Below, piece after piece: positions 17,942 to 26,751 of a stretch of DNA of 64,000 nt. The DNA comes from Caenimonas sedimenti (lineage in GTDB: Bacteria; Pseudomonadota; Gammaproteobacteria; Burkholderiales; Burkholderiaceae_C). The position numbers and the translations under genes were made by a program. Every line of letters begins with the position of its first letter. The stretch's first letter is position 1. The notes under the pieces are model-generated. The model was not told the DNA's origin. It searched no databases and saw nothing but the letters and a program-made list of their open reading frames with translations. The stretch lies in NCBI RefSeq assembly GCF_007833165.1, contig NZ_VOBQ01000010.1, positions 1 through 64,000 of the forward strand, in the 5' to 3' direction.

Positions 17942-18337
17942 TCACTCGACGATCTTTCGAAAACTGGCGTAGTGGTCAGCGGTGTAATAACAGGCGTGCG
18001 GGGCCCTCGCCGGCCCTCCGCACACGATGCGCCGGGCGCCCCGGTCACGCGATCCTGGTGTCCGCACGGTGTATTCGCGGTAGAAGCCGCGCCTCTCGGC
18101 AGGAAGCAAACGCTCCCGGTTGCCGAACACCGTGCCGTCCTTGTCGTACTGGAACGGTCCGCCCTGGCGGATCAGCTCGTAAGTCTCCCGGCCTTGTCGC
18201 GGCAGTTCGGCCACTGCGATCGTCGCCGTGGCCGGCGGCCCCTTGGCTTGCACCGGAACCGTGGCAACCGCGACTGCCAGCAAGCAGCTAGTGAGCGCAA
18301 ACTTGACAGCCACAAAACCAGCCATCAAACGGGCCAT
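17942..18337 (-). CDS. Secreted barnase-like ribonuclease (N1/T1 family)
   Basis: The 131-residue precursor starts at ATG 18337 (AGAAGG eight bases upstream) with a signal peptide ending about VPVQAKG. The mature RNase domain has the family layout YELIRQGGPFQYDKDGTVFGNRE. Catalytic Glu is in REYTV, Arg in RRIVCGG and His in TADHYASF, all present, so the enzyme should be active against RNA. Export plus the adjacent barstar points to an extracellular nutritional or antagonistic RNase. Longer N-terminal starts (18373) would spoil the signal peptide. Confidence 0.86.
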   Translation of the reverse strand: MARLMAGFVAVKFALTSCLLAVAVATVPVQAKGPPATATIAVAELPRQGRETYELIRQGGPFQYDKDGTVFGNRERLLPAERRGFYREYTVRTPGSRDRGARRIVCGGPARAPHACYYTADHYASFRKIVE

Positions 18338-18547
18338 GAACCGGACCTTCTGGGGAGACCTTCTGGAATGCAATCGCGGGTCTCGCGAGGGCCTTTCAGC
18401 CCCGGGTAAACCCGCAAAAATCTAGGCCGGTAGTGTGACGCATGTGTGCGCAAAAGGCAAGCGCGTGCCCAATTTTTGGGCAGCGAACAAGGCCATTCCG
18501 GCGCCCCCAGGGGGCAAAAAAGTTAGTGCCAGCTGTCTAAAAAAGCC

Positions 18548-20860
18548 TTAACGGGCCGCGTTGGCATCCGCCACGGTCAATGCTGTCATGTTCACGATGC
18601 GGCGCACCGTGGTGCTCGCAGTCAGGATATGCAGCGGTTTGGCCGCGCCCAGCAGCACCGGGCCGATCGCGATGTTGCCGCCGGCCGCCGTCTTGAGCAA
18701 ATTGTAAGAAATATTGGCTGCATCGATGTTCGGCAGCACCAGCAAGTTCGCGTCGCCGGCCAGGGTGCTGCGCGGCATGATGCGGTTGCGGGCGTCGCCG
18801 TCCAGGGCCACGTCGCCGTGCATTTCGCCGTCCACGTCCAGCCAGGGCGCCTGGATCCGCAGGAGTTCCAGCGTCTGCCGCATCTTCACGGCGCTGGGCT
18901 GCGAGCTGCTGCCGAAGTTGGAATGGCTGAGGAGCGCCGCCTTGGGCCGCAGGCCGAAGCGCATCATTTCCTCGGCCGCCATCACCGTGATCTCCGCCAG
19001 CTGCTCCGCGGTCGGGTCGTAGTTGACGTGGGTGTCCACCAGGAACACCTGCCGGCCCGGCAGCATCAGCCCGTTCATGCAGGCGTAGGTGGCGACGCCG
19101 GCGCGCTTGCCGATCACCTGGTCGATGTAGTGCAGGTGCATCGGGGCCGTGCCCCAGGTGCCGCAGATCATCCCGTCGACCTGCTCCTTGTGCAGCAGCA
19201 TCGCGCCGATCAGCGTCAGGCGCCGGCGCATCTCGATCTTGGCCATCTGCGCCGTGATGCCCTTGCGGTCCGTCATGCGGTGATAGGTCTGCCAGAAATC
19301 CCGGTAGCGCTCGTCGTGCTCGGTGTTCACGACGTCATAGTCGCGGCCTTCCTTCAGCCGGAGGCCGAACTTCTCGCAGCGCTCGGCGATCACCGGTGGC
19401 CGGCCGATCAGCGTGGGCCGCGCCAGGCTTTCGTCCACCACGATCTGGGCCGCGCGCAGGATGCGCTCCTCTTCGCCTTCGCAATACACCACGCGCTTCT
19501 TCGCCGCCGCCTTGGCCGCGGTGAAGATCGGCTTCATGGTGGTGCCGGAGGCGTAGACGAAACTCTGCAGCTTCTCGCGGTAGGCGTCCATGTCCTTCAC
19601 CGGACGCAGCGCGACGCCGCTGTCGGCCGCCGCCTGCGCCACCGCCGGTGCGATCTTCATCATCAGCCGCGGATCGAAGGGCTTGGGGATCAGGTACTCG
19701 GGGCCGAAAGCCAGCTGCTCGCCGGCATAGGCCGCGGCGACCACTTCACTCTGTTCGGCCTGCGCCAGGTCGGCGATGGCGTGCACCGCCGCGATCTCCA
19801 TTTCCACCGTGATGGTGGTCGCGCCGGAATCCAGGGCGCCACGGAAGATGTACGGGAAGCACAGGACGTTGTTGACCTGGTTCGGGTAGTCGGTGCGGCC
19901 GGTGGCGATGATGCAGTCGGGCCGAGCCGCCTTGGCCTCTTCCGGCATGATTTCCGGATTCGGATTGGCCAGCGCCAGGATCAGCGGGTGCGCCGCCATC
20001 TTCTTGACCATCTCGGGCTTCAGCACGCCGCTGGCCGACAGGCCAAGGAACACGTCGGCGTCCTCGATCACCTCCGTCAGCGTGCGCGCATCCGTGTTCT
20101 GGGCGAACTGGATCTTGTCCTCGTCCATCAGCTCCTTGCGGCCCTGGTAGACCACCCCGGCCAGGTCGGTGACGAAGATGTTCTCGCGCGGCAGGCCGAG
20201 CTTGAGCAGCAGGCCCAGGCAGGCCAGCGCGGCGGCGCCGGCGCCGGAGGTCACCAGCTTGACCTTGCGGATGTCCTTGCCCACGACCTTCAGGCCGTTC
20301 AGGATGGCCGCGCCCACGCAGATGGCGGTGCCGTGCTGGTCGTCATGGAAGACCGGGATCTTCATGCGCTCGCGCAGCTTGCGCTCCACGTAGAAGCAGT
20401 CCGGTGCCTTGATGTCCTCCAGGTTGATCCCGCCGAAGGTGGGCTCGAGCGACGCGATGATGTCGACCAGCTTGTCGAGGTCGTGCTTTTCGGCGATCTC
20501 GATGTCGAACACGTCGATGCCGGCGAACTTCTTGAAGAGGACGCCCTTGCCTTCCATCACCGGCTTGGAGGCCAGTGGGCCGATGTCGCCGAGGCCCAGC
20601 ACGGCGGTGCCGTTGGTGATCACGGCCACCAGGTTGCCGCGGGCCGTGTACTTGAAGGCGTTGACCGGGTCCTTGACGATCTCCTCGCAAGGCGCGGCCA
20701 CGCCAGGCGAATAGGCGAGCGCCAGGTCGTGCTGGTTGACCAGCTGCTTGGTCGCGGCGATCGCGATCTTGCCGGGGACGGGGAACTCGTGATATTCGAG
20801 GGCGGCCTGGCGCAGTTCGGCGCGCTTGTCGGCCGCGGTGACCTCTTCGCTGGGGGGCAT
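18548..20860 (-). CDS. maeB: NADP-dependent malic enzyme with phosphotransacetylase-like C-terminus
   Basis: The 770-residue protein converts malate to pyruvate, CO2 and NADPH. Residues ~1-430 are the malic enzyme part ([25 protein letters not shown], the nucleotide-binding [10 protein letters not shown] and the [10 protein letters not shown] helix). Residues ~430-770 resemble phosphate acetyltransferase, as in all MaeB-type enzymes, where this domain is regulatory and not catalytic. AGGAGA lies about ten bases before the ATG. It is divergent from the NAD-glutamate dehydrogenase gene; both feed carbon between amino acids and central metabolism. Confidence 0.95.
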   Translation of the reverse strand: MPPSEEVTAADKRAELRQAALEYHEFPVPGKIAIAATKQLVNQHDLALAYSPGVAAPCEEIVKDPVNAFKYTARGNLVAVITNGTAVLGLGDIGPLASKPVMEGKGVLFKKFAGIDVFDIEIAEKHDLDKLVDIIASLEPTFGGINLEDIKAPDCFYVERKLRERMKIPVFHDDQHGTAICVGAAILNGLKVVGKDIRKVKLVTSGAGAAALACLGLLLKLGLPRENIFVTDLAGVVYQGRKELMDEDKIQFAQNTDARTLTEVIEDADVFLGLSASGVLKPEMVKKMAAHPLILALANPNPEIMPEEAKAARPDCIIATGRTDYPNQVNNVLCFPYIFRGALDSGATTITVEMEIAAVHAIADLAQAEQSEVVAAAYAGEQLAFGPEYLIPKPFDPRLMMKIAPAVAQAAADSGVALRPVKDMDAYREKLQSFVYASGTTMKPIFTAAKAAAKKRVVYCEGEEERILRAAQIVVDESLARPTLIGRPPVIAERCEKFGLRLKEGRDYDVVNTEHDERYRDFWQTYHRMTDRKGITAQMAKIEMRRRLTLIGAMLLHKEQVDGMICGTWGTAPMHLHYIDQVIGKRAGVATYACMNGLMLPGRQVFLVDTHVNYDPTAEQLAEITVMAAEEMMRFGLRPKAALLSHSNFGSSSQPSAVKMRQTLELLRIQAPWLDVDGEMHGDVALDGDARNRIMPRSTLAGDANLLVLPNIDAANISYNLLKTAAGGNIAIGPVLLGAAKPLHILTASTTVRRIVNMTALTVADANAAR

Positions 20861-20926
20861 GGATGCAGTCTCCTGGTCGCCAGCTTACCGTGTCGGCAGC
20901 TGGCCGCTTGTTCTTGAAGGGTTGCG

Positions 20927-20932
20927 ATTGTA
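20927..20932 (-). promoter_or_regulatory. Candidate -10 box for maeB
   Basis: TACAAT on the minus strand lies ~70 bases before the maeB ATG in the 250-base divergent region (20861-21110). No clear -35 is visible. Apart from the gdh ribosome site, nothing else in this gap is recognisable. Confidence 0.35.
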
Positions 20933-21110
20933 GGGCGCGTGCCGGGAAAACCCTAGTACGGGAATCTGCGTAGCGGCGCACCGTCGAACCGCCAAGCTTC
21001 GCACGCGGGACGGGGGTGGGTCATGCCGGATGCGCATAAGCAAACGGCATTGGCCCGCGCCGCCCCGCCCGCCTACAGTGCGCGGCTCGTTCCGGAGGAG
21101 AGACGACAAC

Positions 21111-24100
21111 ATGCACAACACCGAAAGCCAGCGCGGCGAGCGCGTCGAAGCCGTCCTGGCGCTGGCGGCCAACCGCCAGGCCGCGGCCGACAAGAAGCCG
21201 ATCGCCAGTTTCGCCCACGAGTATTTCCGCCAGGTCGACATCGAAGACCTGACGGAGCGCACCGCCGACGACCTGCTGGGGGCGCTGCTGTCGCACTGGC
21301 AGTTCGGCTCGCAGCGCTCGCCGGGCGTGCCCAAGGTCCGCGTGCTGAGCCCCTCGACCGGCGAGGACGGCTGGGGTTCGCGCCACAGCGTGGTGGAGAT
21401 CGTCAACGACGACATGCCTTTCCTGGTGGACTCGGTCACCATGGAGATCAGCCGGCACGGCCTGAGCCTGCACCTGATCATCCACCCGATCTACGCGGTG
21501 GAGCGCGACGACAAGGGCATGCTGAAGGCGATCCGCCCGCGCGGGGAAGCGCCGGACCTGCCGCGCGAATCGTGGATGTACATCGAGGTCGACCGCATCG
21601 TCGACCCGGCGAAGCGCGCCGCGCTGGCCGCGGGCATCGAACGCGTGCTGGCCGACGTGCGCGCCGCGGTGGCGGACTGGCAACCGATGTTGACGCGCAT
21701 GCACGAAGCCATCGACGAGCTGGCGCGCACGCCCACCAGCGTGCCGTCCGCCGAAGTCGCCGAAAGCTGCGCCTTCCTGCAATGGCTCTCGGATGAACAC
21801 TTCACGCTGCTCGGCTACCGCCGGCACGACCTGGTGGCCGAGGGCGGCGACACGTCGTTGCGGCCCGTGCCGGGCACCGGCCTGGGCGTGCTGAAGGCCG
21901 AGAAGCCGGAGACCGTGTCCGCCAGCTTCGCAGCCCTGCCCATCGCCGCGCGGGCCCAGGCGCGCGCGCCGCTGCCGCTGCTGGTGGTGACCAAGGCCAA
22001 CACGCGCTCCACCGTCCACCGCGACGGCTACACCGACTATGTCGGCGTGAAGCGCTATGACGACAACGGCGCGGTCATCGGCGAGCATCGCTTCATCGGC
22101 CTCTTCACCTCCACCGCCTATGCCGCGCGCGTGGATGAAACACCGCTGCTGCGCGTGAAAGTGGCCGCGGTGGCGCAGCGCGCCGGCCTGGCCCCGGGCG
22201 GCCACCTGTCCAAGGCACTGCAGCACACGCTGGAGACCTATCCGCGCGACGACCTGTTCCAGATCCCCGAGGACGATCTGTACGAGACGGCCATGGGCGT
22301 GCTGGCGCTGGGCGAGCGGCACCGGCTGCGCCTGTTCACCTGGCGCGACCCGTTCGAACGCTTCGTTTCCTGCCTGATCTTCATGCCGCGCGAGTCGTAT
22401 TCGACCGACCTGCGGCTCAAGTTCCAGCGCATCCTGATGCAGACGCTGGAAGGGTCCAGCGTCGAGTTCGACGTGCTGCTGTCGGGGACCAAGCTGGCCC
22501 GCGTCCACTTCACGGTGCGGGTGGCGCCGGGCAAGATGCCCGCCTTCGACCGCAAGGACATCGAGCGCAAGCTGGCCACCGCCGCCCGCCGCTGGGAAGA
22601 CGACCTGCGCGAAGCCCTGGTGGACAGCGAAGGCGAGGCCGCCGGGCTGGCGCTGGACCGCCGCTGGAGCACCGCCTTCCCCTTGTCCTTCCGGGAGAAG
22701 GTGCCGGCCCGCGCCGCCGTCTACGACATCCGCAAATTCAACGGCCTGACGCCCGAGGATTCCTTGGCGCTGGCGCTTTATTGGCCACTGGGTGCCGCGC
22801 CGGGCACGCTCGGCCTGAAGGTCTACCGCCTGGGCGCGCCCGTGGTGCTGTCGGACAGCCTGCCGATGCTGGAGCACATGGGCGTGCGCGTGCTGGGCGA
22901 GGCCAACTACCGCATTGCCGCCAGCGACGATGAGGCGGCCGCGGTCTACGTCCACGATTTCGAGCTGCAGGCGCAGCCCGCCGCCGAGATCGAGCAGCAG
23001 ACCCTGGCGCGCCTGTTCGAGGACGCCTTCGCGCGCGTGTTCCGGGGCGAGGTGGAGAACGACAACTTCAACCGCCTGGTCCTGCTCGCCGGCTTGTCGG
23101 CCGAAGAGATCGTGGTGCTGCGCGCGTATGCCAAGTACCTGCGGCAGATCGGCTTCCCGCAGACGCAGGCGACCATCACCACGACGCTGGCGACGCATCC
23201 GCGCCTGGCGCGCATGCTGGTGGGACTGTTCCGCCTGCGCTTCGACCCCGAGAAGCGTGACGACGCCGGCGCTTTCGCCCAGGTGAACGCACTGGAAAAG
23301 GCGCTGGAAAAAGTCAGCAACCTGACGGAAGACCGCGTGCTGCGCCAGTTGCTGGCGCTGGTGCAGGCGACGCTGCGCACCAACTTCTGGCGCACCGGCA
23401 CCGGCCACTCGGGCGCGGCGGGCCCGCGCCGCAGCTTCCTCAGCATGAAGTTCGATTCGGCCAAGGTGCCCGGCCTGCCCAAGCCGGTGCCGCTCTACGA
23501 GATCTTCGTGTATTCGCCGCGCTTCGAAGGCATCCACCTGCGGGGTGGGCGGGTGGCGCGCGGCGGCCTGCGCTGGTCGGACCGGCCGGATGATTTCCGC
23601 ACCGAGGTGCTGGGACTGGTGAAGGCGCAGATGGTGAAGAACACCGTCATCGTGCCGGTCGGTTCCAAGGGCGGCTTCGTGCTGAAGAAGGCGCCCCCCG
23701 CGAGCGACCGCGAGGCGTTCATGAAGGAAGGCATCGCCTGCTACCAGGATTACCTGCGCGGCCTGCTGGACCTGACGGACAACCTGGTGGCGGGCAAGAC
23801 GGTTCCGCCGCCGCAGGTGGTGCGCCACGACGGCGACGACACTTACCTCGTCGTCGCCGCCGACAAGGGCACCGCGACCTTCTCCGATTTCGCGAACGCG
23901 GTCAGCGCGGAATACGGCCACTGGCTGGGCGATGCCTTCGCCTCCGGCGGCGGCCTCGGCTACGACCACAAGGTCATGGGCATCACGGCCCGCGGCGCCT
24001 GGGAAAGCGTGAAGCGGCACTTCCGCGAGATGGGCCACGACACGCAGACGACCGACTTCACGGTCGTCGGCATCGGCGACATGTCGGGCGACGTCTTCGG

Positions 24101-25925
24101 CAACGGCATGCTGCTGTCGCCGCACATCAAGCTGCTGGCCGCGTTCGACCATCGGCACATCTTCATCGACCCCTCACCGGACCCTGCCGCCTCGTACGAC
24201 GAGCGCGAGCGCCTGTTCAAGCTGCCGCGTTCCTCCTGGGCCGACTACGAGGCCAGGCTCATCTCCGAAGGCGGCGGCATCTGGGCGCGCTCCGAGAAGT
24301 CGGTGCCGCTGTCGGCGCAGGCGCGCGCCGCGCTGGGCATCGAGGCCGAGCAGCTGACGCCCACCGAGCTGGTCTCCGCCATCCTGAAGGCGCCGGTGGA
24401 CCTGCTCTACAACGGCGGCATCGGCACTTACGTCAAGGCTTCCACCGAAACGCATGCCGACGTCGGCGACCGCGCCAACGACGCGCTGCGGGTCAACGGC
24501 AGCGAGCTGCGCTGCAAAGTGATCGCCGAGGGCGGCAACCTGGGCTTCACGCAGCGCGGCCGCATCGAGGCGGCGCTCGCCGGGGTCAAGGTGAACACCG
24601 ACGCCATCGACAACTCCGCCGGTGTCGACACTTCGGACCACGAGGTCAACATCAAGATCCTGCTGAACATCGCGGTCTCCGACGGCGAGATGACGCAGAA
24701 ACAGCGCAACACGCTGCTGCCGCAGATGACCGACGACGTGGCCGCGCTGGTGCTGCGTGACAACTACTTCCAGACGCAGGCGCTGTCGATCGGCGGCCGG
24801 CTGGCCGTGCGCCAGCTGGACGAGCAGGCGCGCTTCATGCGCTACCTGGAAAAGCAGGGGCAGCTCAATCGCGAGATCGAGTACCTGCCGTCGGAGGAGA
24901 CCATCGCCGAGCGCAAGGCCAAGGGCCTGGGCCTGACGAATCCCGAGCGCGCGGTGCTCCTGGCGTACAGCAAGATGTGGCTGAACGACGAGCTGATCGA
25001 CTCCGACCTGCCGGAAGATCCATGGGTGGCGACGGCGCTGGAACGCTACTTTCCTTCCAAGCTGAAGGAGAAGTTCGCGGCCTACATCCCGCGCCACCCG
25101 CTCAAGCGCGAGATCATCGCCACGCACGTGCTCAACAGCATGGTCAACCGCGTGGGGCCCACCTTCACGCACCGGCTGATGGAGATCACCGGCACGACGC
25201 CGTCGCAGATCGTGCGTGCTTATCTGGCGGCACGCGAGGTGTTCGGGCTGGTCGGCCTGTGGCAGAAGATCGAGGCGCTGGACAGCCAGGTGCCCGACGC
25301 GACCCAGGCCGAGATGGTGATCGCGCTGCGCGGCCTGGTGTCGCGGGCCACCACCTGGTTCCTGCGCTCGCGCCGGCTGTTCGAATCGACCGAGCTGCAG
25401 GTGAAGCGCTTCGCCCCGGCGGTCGAGGCCTTGCGCCCGCGGCTGGAAGCCCAGTCGGCGCAGTCGCCACGCACGGCGAGCTGGGTGCAGGCCGGGGTGC
25501 CTGAGGCCCTGGCGGCGCAAGTGGATGCGGCCGAGGGCCTGTTCAATGCGCTGGACATCGCGGACATCTCCGAAAGCGCCAAGCGGCCACTGGAACACAC
25601 CGCCGAAGTTCACACGGGTGTGGGCGACCGCCTGGGGCTGGACCGCATGCGCCAGCAGATCGAACTGCTGCCGGCCGAAAGCTTCTGGGCCAACCTGGCC
25701 AAGCTGGCGCTGGGCGACGACCTGACGGACCTGCAACGCTCGATCGCACTGGAAGCGGTGGGGCACCACGACGGGCCGGCGGCGCAGGTGCTGGACCAGT
25801 GGGAACACGACAACCGGCAGGCGCTGGAGCGCGCGCAACGGTTGCTGGCCGAACTGCGCGACTCGCCCGGTGGCGACCTTGCGATGCTGTCGGTGGCCTT
25901 GCGGGAGCTGCGCAACCTGGTCTGA
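21111..25925 (+). CDS. NAD-specific glutamate dehydrogenase, large (180-kDa) type
   Basis: The 1604-residue enzyme oxidatively deaminates glutamate to 2-oxoglutarate and ammonia. The N-terminal ~750 residues hold regulatory ACT-like regions (FLVDSVTMEIS, AYAARVDETPLL). The catalytic domain starts near 790 (PRFEGIHLRGG, RGGLRWSDRPDDFR) with the substrate Lys in PVGSKGGF (about 853). NAD binding follows (VVGIGDMSGDVFGNG, YNGGIGTYVK). Length matches the L-GDH family of proteobacteria. GGAGGAG before ATG 21111 fixes the start; upstream codons are open but unsupported. Large antisense open frames across it are codon-bias shadows. Confidence 0.95.
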   Translation: MHNTESQRGERVEAVLALAANRQAAADKKPIASFAHEYFRQVDIEDLTERTADDLLGALLSHWQFGSQRSPGVPKVRVLSPSTGEDGWGSRHSVVEIVNDDMPFLVDSVTMEISRHGLSLHLIIHPIYAVERDDKGMLKAIRPRGEAPDLPRESWMYIEVDRIVDPAKRAALAAGIERVLADVRAAVADWQPMLTRMHEAIDELARTPTSVPSAEVAESCAFLQWLSDEHFTLLGYRRHDLVAEGGDTSLRPVPGTGLGVLKAEKPETVSASFAALPIAARAQARAPLPLLVVTKANTRSTVHRDGYTDYVGVKRYDDNGAVIGEHRFIGLFTSTAYAARVDETPLLRVKVAAVAQRAGLAPGGHLSKALQHTLETYPRDDLFQIPEDDLYETAMGVLALGERHRLRLFTWRDPFERFVSCLIFMPRESYSTDLRLKFQRILMQTLEGSSVEFDVLLSGTKLARVHFTVRVAPGKMPAFDRKDIERKLATAARRWEDDLREALVDSEGEAAGLALDRRWSTAFPLSFREKVPARAAVYDIRKFNGLTPEDSLALALYWPLGAAPGTLGLKVYRLGAPVVLSDSLPMLEHMGVRVLGEANYRIAASDDEAAAVYVHDFELQAQPAAEIEQQTLARLFEDAFARVFRGEVENDNFNRLVLLAGLSAEEIVVLRAYAKYLRQIGFPQTQATITTTLATHPRLARMLVGLFRLRFDPEKRDDAGAFAQVNALEKALEKVSNLTEDRVLRQLLALVQATLRTNFWRTGTGHSGAAGPRRSFLSMKFDSAKVPGLPKPVPLYEIFVYSPRFEGIHLRGGRVARGGLRWSDRPDDFRTEVLGLVKAQMVKNTVIVPVGSKGGFVLKKAPPASDREAFMKEGIACYQDYLRGLLDLTDNLVAGKTVPPPQVVRHDGDDTYLVVAADKGTATFSDFANAVSAEYGHWLGDAFASGGGLGYDHKVMGITARGAWESVKRHFREMGHDTQTTDFTVVGIGDMSGDVFGNGMLLSPHIKLLAAFDHRHIFIDPSPDPAASYDERERLFKLPRSSWADYEARLISEGGGIWARSEKSVPLSAQARAALGIEAEQLTPTELVSAILKAPVDLLYNGGIGTYVKASTETHADVGDRANDALRVNGSELRCKVIAEGGNLGFTQRGRIEAALAGVKVNTDAIDNSAGVDTSDHEVNIKILLNIAVSDGEMTQKQRNTLLPQMTDDVAALVLRDNYFQTQALSIGGRLAVRQLDEQARFMRYLEKQGQLNREIEYLPSEETIAERKAKGLGLTNPERAVLLAYSKMWLNDELIDSDLPEDPWVATALERYFPSKLKEKFAAYIPRHPLKREIIATHVLNSMVNRVGPTFTHRLMEITGTTPSQIVRAYLAAREVFGLVGLWQKIEALDSQVPDATQAEMVIALRGLVSRATTWFLRSRRLFESTELQVKRFAPAVEALRPRLEAQSAQSPRTASWVQAGVPEALAAQVDAAEGLFNALDIADISESAKRPLEHTAEVHTGVGDRLGLDRMRQQIELLPAESFWANLAKLALGDDLTDLQRSIALEAVGHHDGPAAQVLDQWEHDNRQALERAQRLLAELRDSPGGDLAMLSVALRELRNLV

Positions 25926-25994
25926 ACGGCGGGAATTTTCCCGCCTTCCACGCGCCACGGATGGGCAGCGCGGCGGCGCCGGCGACCTACCTCG

Positions 25995-26059
25995 TAACAG
26001 TGATAACGTTTCGTGGCTGCTCGGCTAATATCCGAGCGAGCAGTACCAAAGCACTGTTA
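25995..26059 (+). promoter_or_regulatory. Nested inverted repeats in the leader of the YqiJ-flotillin operon
   Basis: TAACAGTG (25995-26002) is exactly inverted as CACTGTTA (26052-26059). Inside lies a second palindrome, GCTCGG (26019-26024) and CCGAGC (26032-26037), whose loop contains TAATAT, a possible -10 box. AGGAGG of the first gene follows at 26063. This could be an operator around a promoter or a structured mRNA leader. Confidence 0.55.
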
Positions 26060-26072
26060 GTCAGGAGGGCGT

Positions 26073-26702
26073 TTGAGCAGCTTCGTCGATGCGGCCTCCG
26101 CATTTCCCACGGCCATCTTCAGCGTGTTGCTGGTGGCCGTGCTGGCGTACTGGCTGCTGGCCCTGCTGGGCGTCGTCGACGCGGACCACGGCCACCTGCA
26201 CCTGCACGTCGATGGCGCCGCCGACGCGCCCGATCTCGGCACGCTGGCCGGCGTCGCCACGGCCCTGGGCCTGAACGGCGTGCCCCTCTCCATCGCGGCC
26301 ACGCTGGTCGTGCTGTTCGCCTGGACCCTGAGCTGCCTGGGCGCGATGTGGCTGCTGCCCCTGGTGCCTGCGGACAGCCTGCGGCTGGTGGGCGGCGGCA
26401 TCCTTGGCCTGGCGAGCCTGTCGGCCGCGGTGGCCGCCGCCGGCCGCGCGGTGCGCCCGCTGCGCCCGCTGTTCTTCACGCACGCCGCCATCCACAACGT
26501 CGCCCTGGTGGGCCAGACCTGCAAGGTGCTGACCCAGACGGTGGACGAGAAGATGGGCCGCGCCGAGGTGGCGCAGCGCGGCGCCAACCTGAACATCCGC
26601 GTGTGGGCGCCCTCGCCCAACCGCCTGACCCGCGGCGCCTCGGCCCGCATCGTCGCCTACGAAGACGCCACCGCCCGCTACCGGATCGAGGCCGACTCCT
26701 GA
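26073..26702 (+). CDS. YqiJ/NfeD-like membrane protein, flotillin partner
   Basis: The 209-residue protein has an N-terminal membrane helix (about 13-34), a second hydrophobic pair (about 70-120) and a C-terminal soluble OB-like domain (about 145-205: HNVALVGQTCKVLT, ASARIVAYEDATARYRIE). This layout is that of YqiJ, encoded next to flotillin YqiK in Escherichia coli, and of NfeD-type proteins that organise flotillin assemblies. TTG start with a perfect AGGAGG at 26063-26068. Flotillin follows after 49 bases. It opens the overlapped operon that runs to 35913. Confidence 0.78.
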   Translation: MSSFVDAASAFPTAIFSVLLVAVLAYWLLALLGVVDADHGHLHLHVDGAADAPDLGTLAGVATALGLNGVPLSIAATLVVLFAWTLSCLGAMWLLPLVPADSLRLVGGGILGLASLSAAVAAAGRAVRPLRPLFFTHAAIHNVALVGQTCKVLTQTVDEKMGRAEVAQRGANLNIRVWAPSPNRLTRGASARIVAYEDATARYRIEADS

Positions 26703-26751
26703 TCGGCCGTCCCTTTCTTTTTCGCCTGAACCTTTCTCCCACGGAGCCTGC

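Noticed and set aside
18490..18530. GCCCCCAGGGGGC followed by A-run near the maeB 3' end as a maeB terminator
   Set aside because: For the leftward maeB transcript the T-run comes before the hairpin, and for rightward transcripts it is followed by A, so it is in the wrong order for an intrinsic terminator.
21021..24158. A 1045-codon open frame antisense to the glutamate dehydrogenase gene
   Set aside because: It is a codon-bias shadow. It has His/Arg/Gln-rich low-complexity composition and no motifs, while the opposite strand encodes a full-length conserved enzyme.
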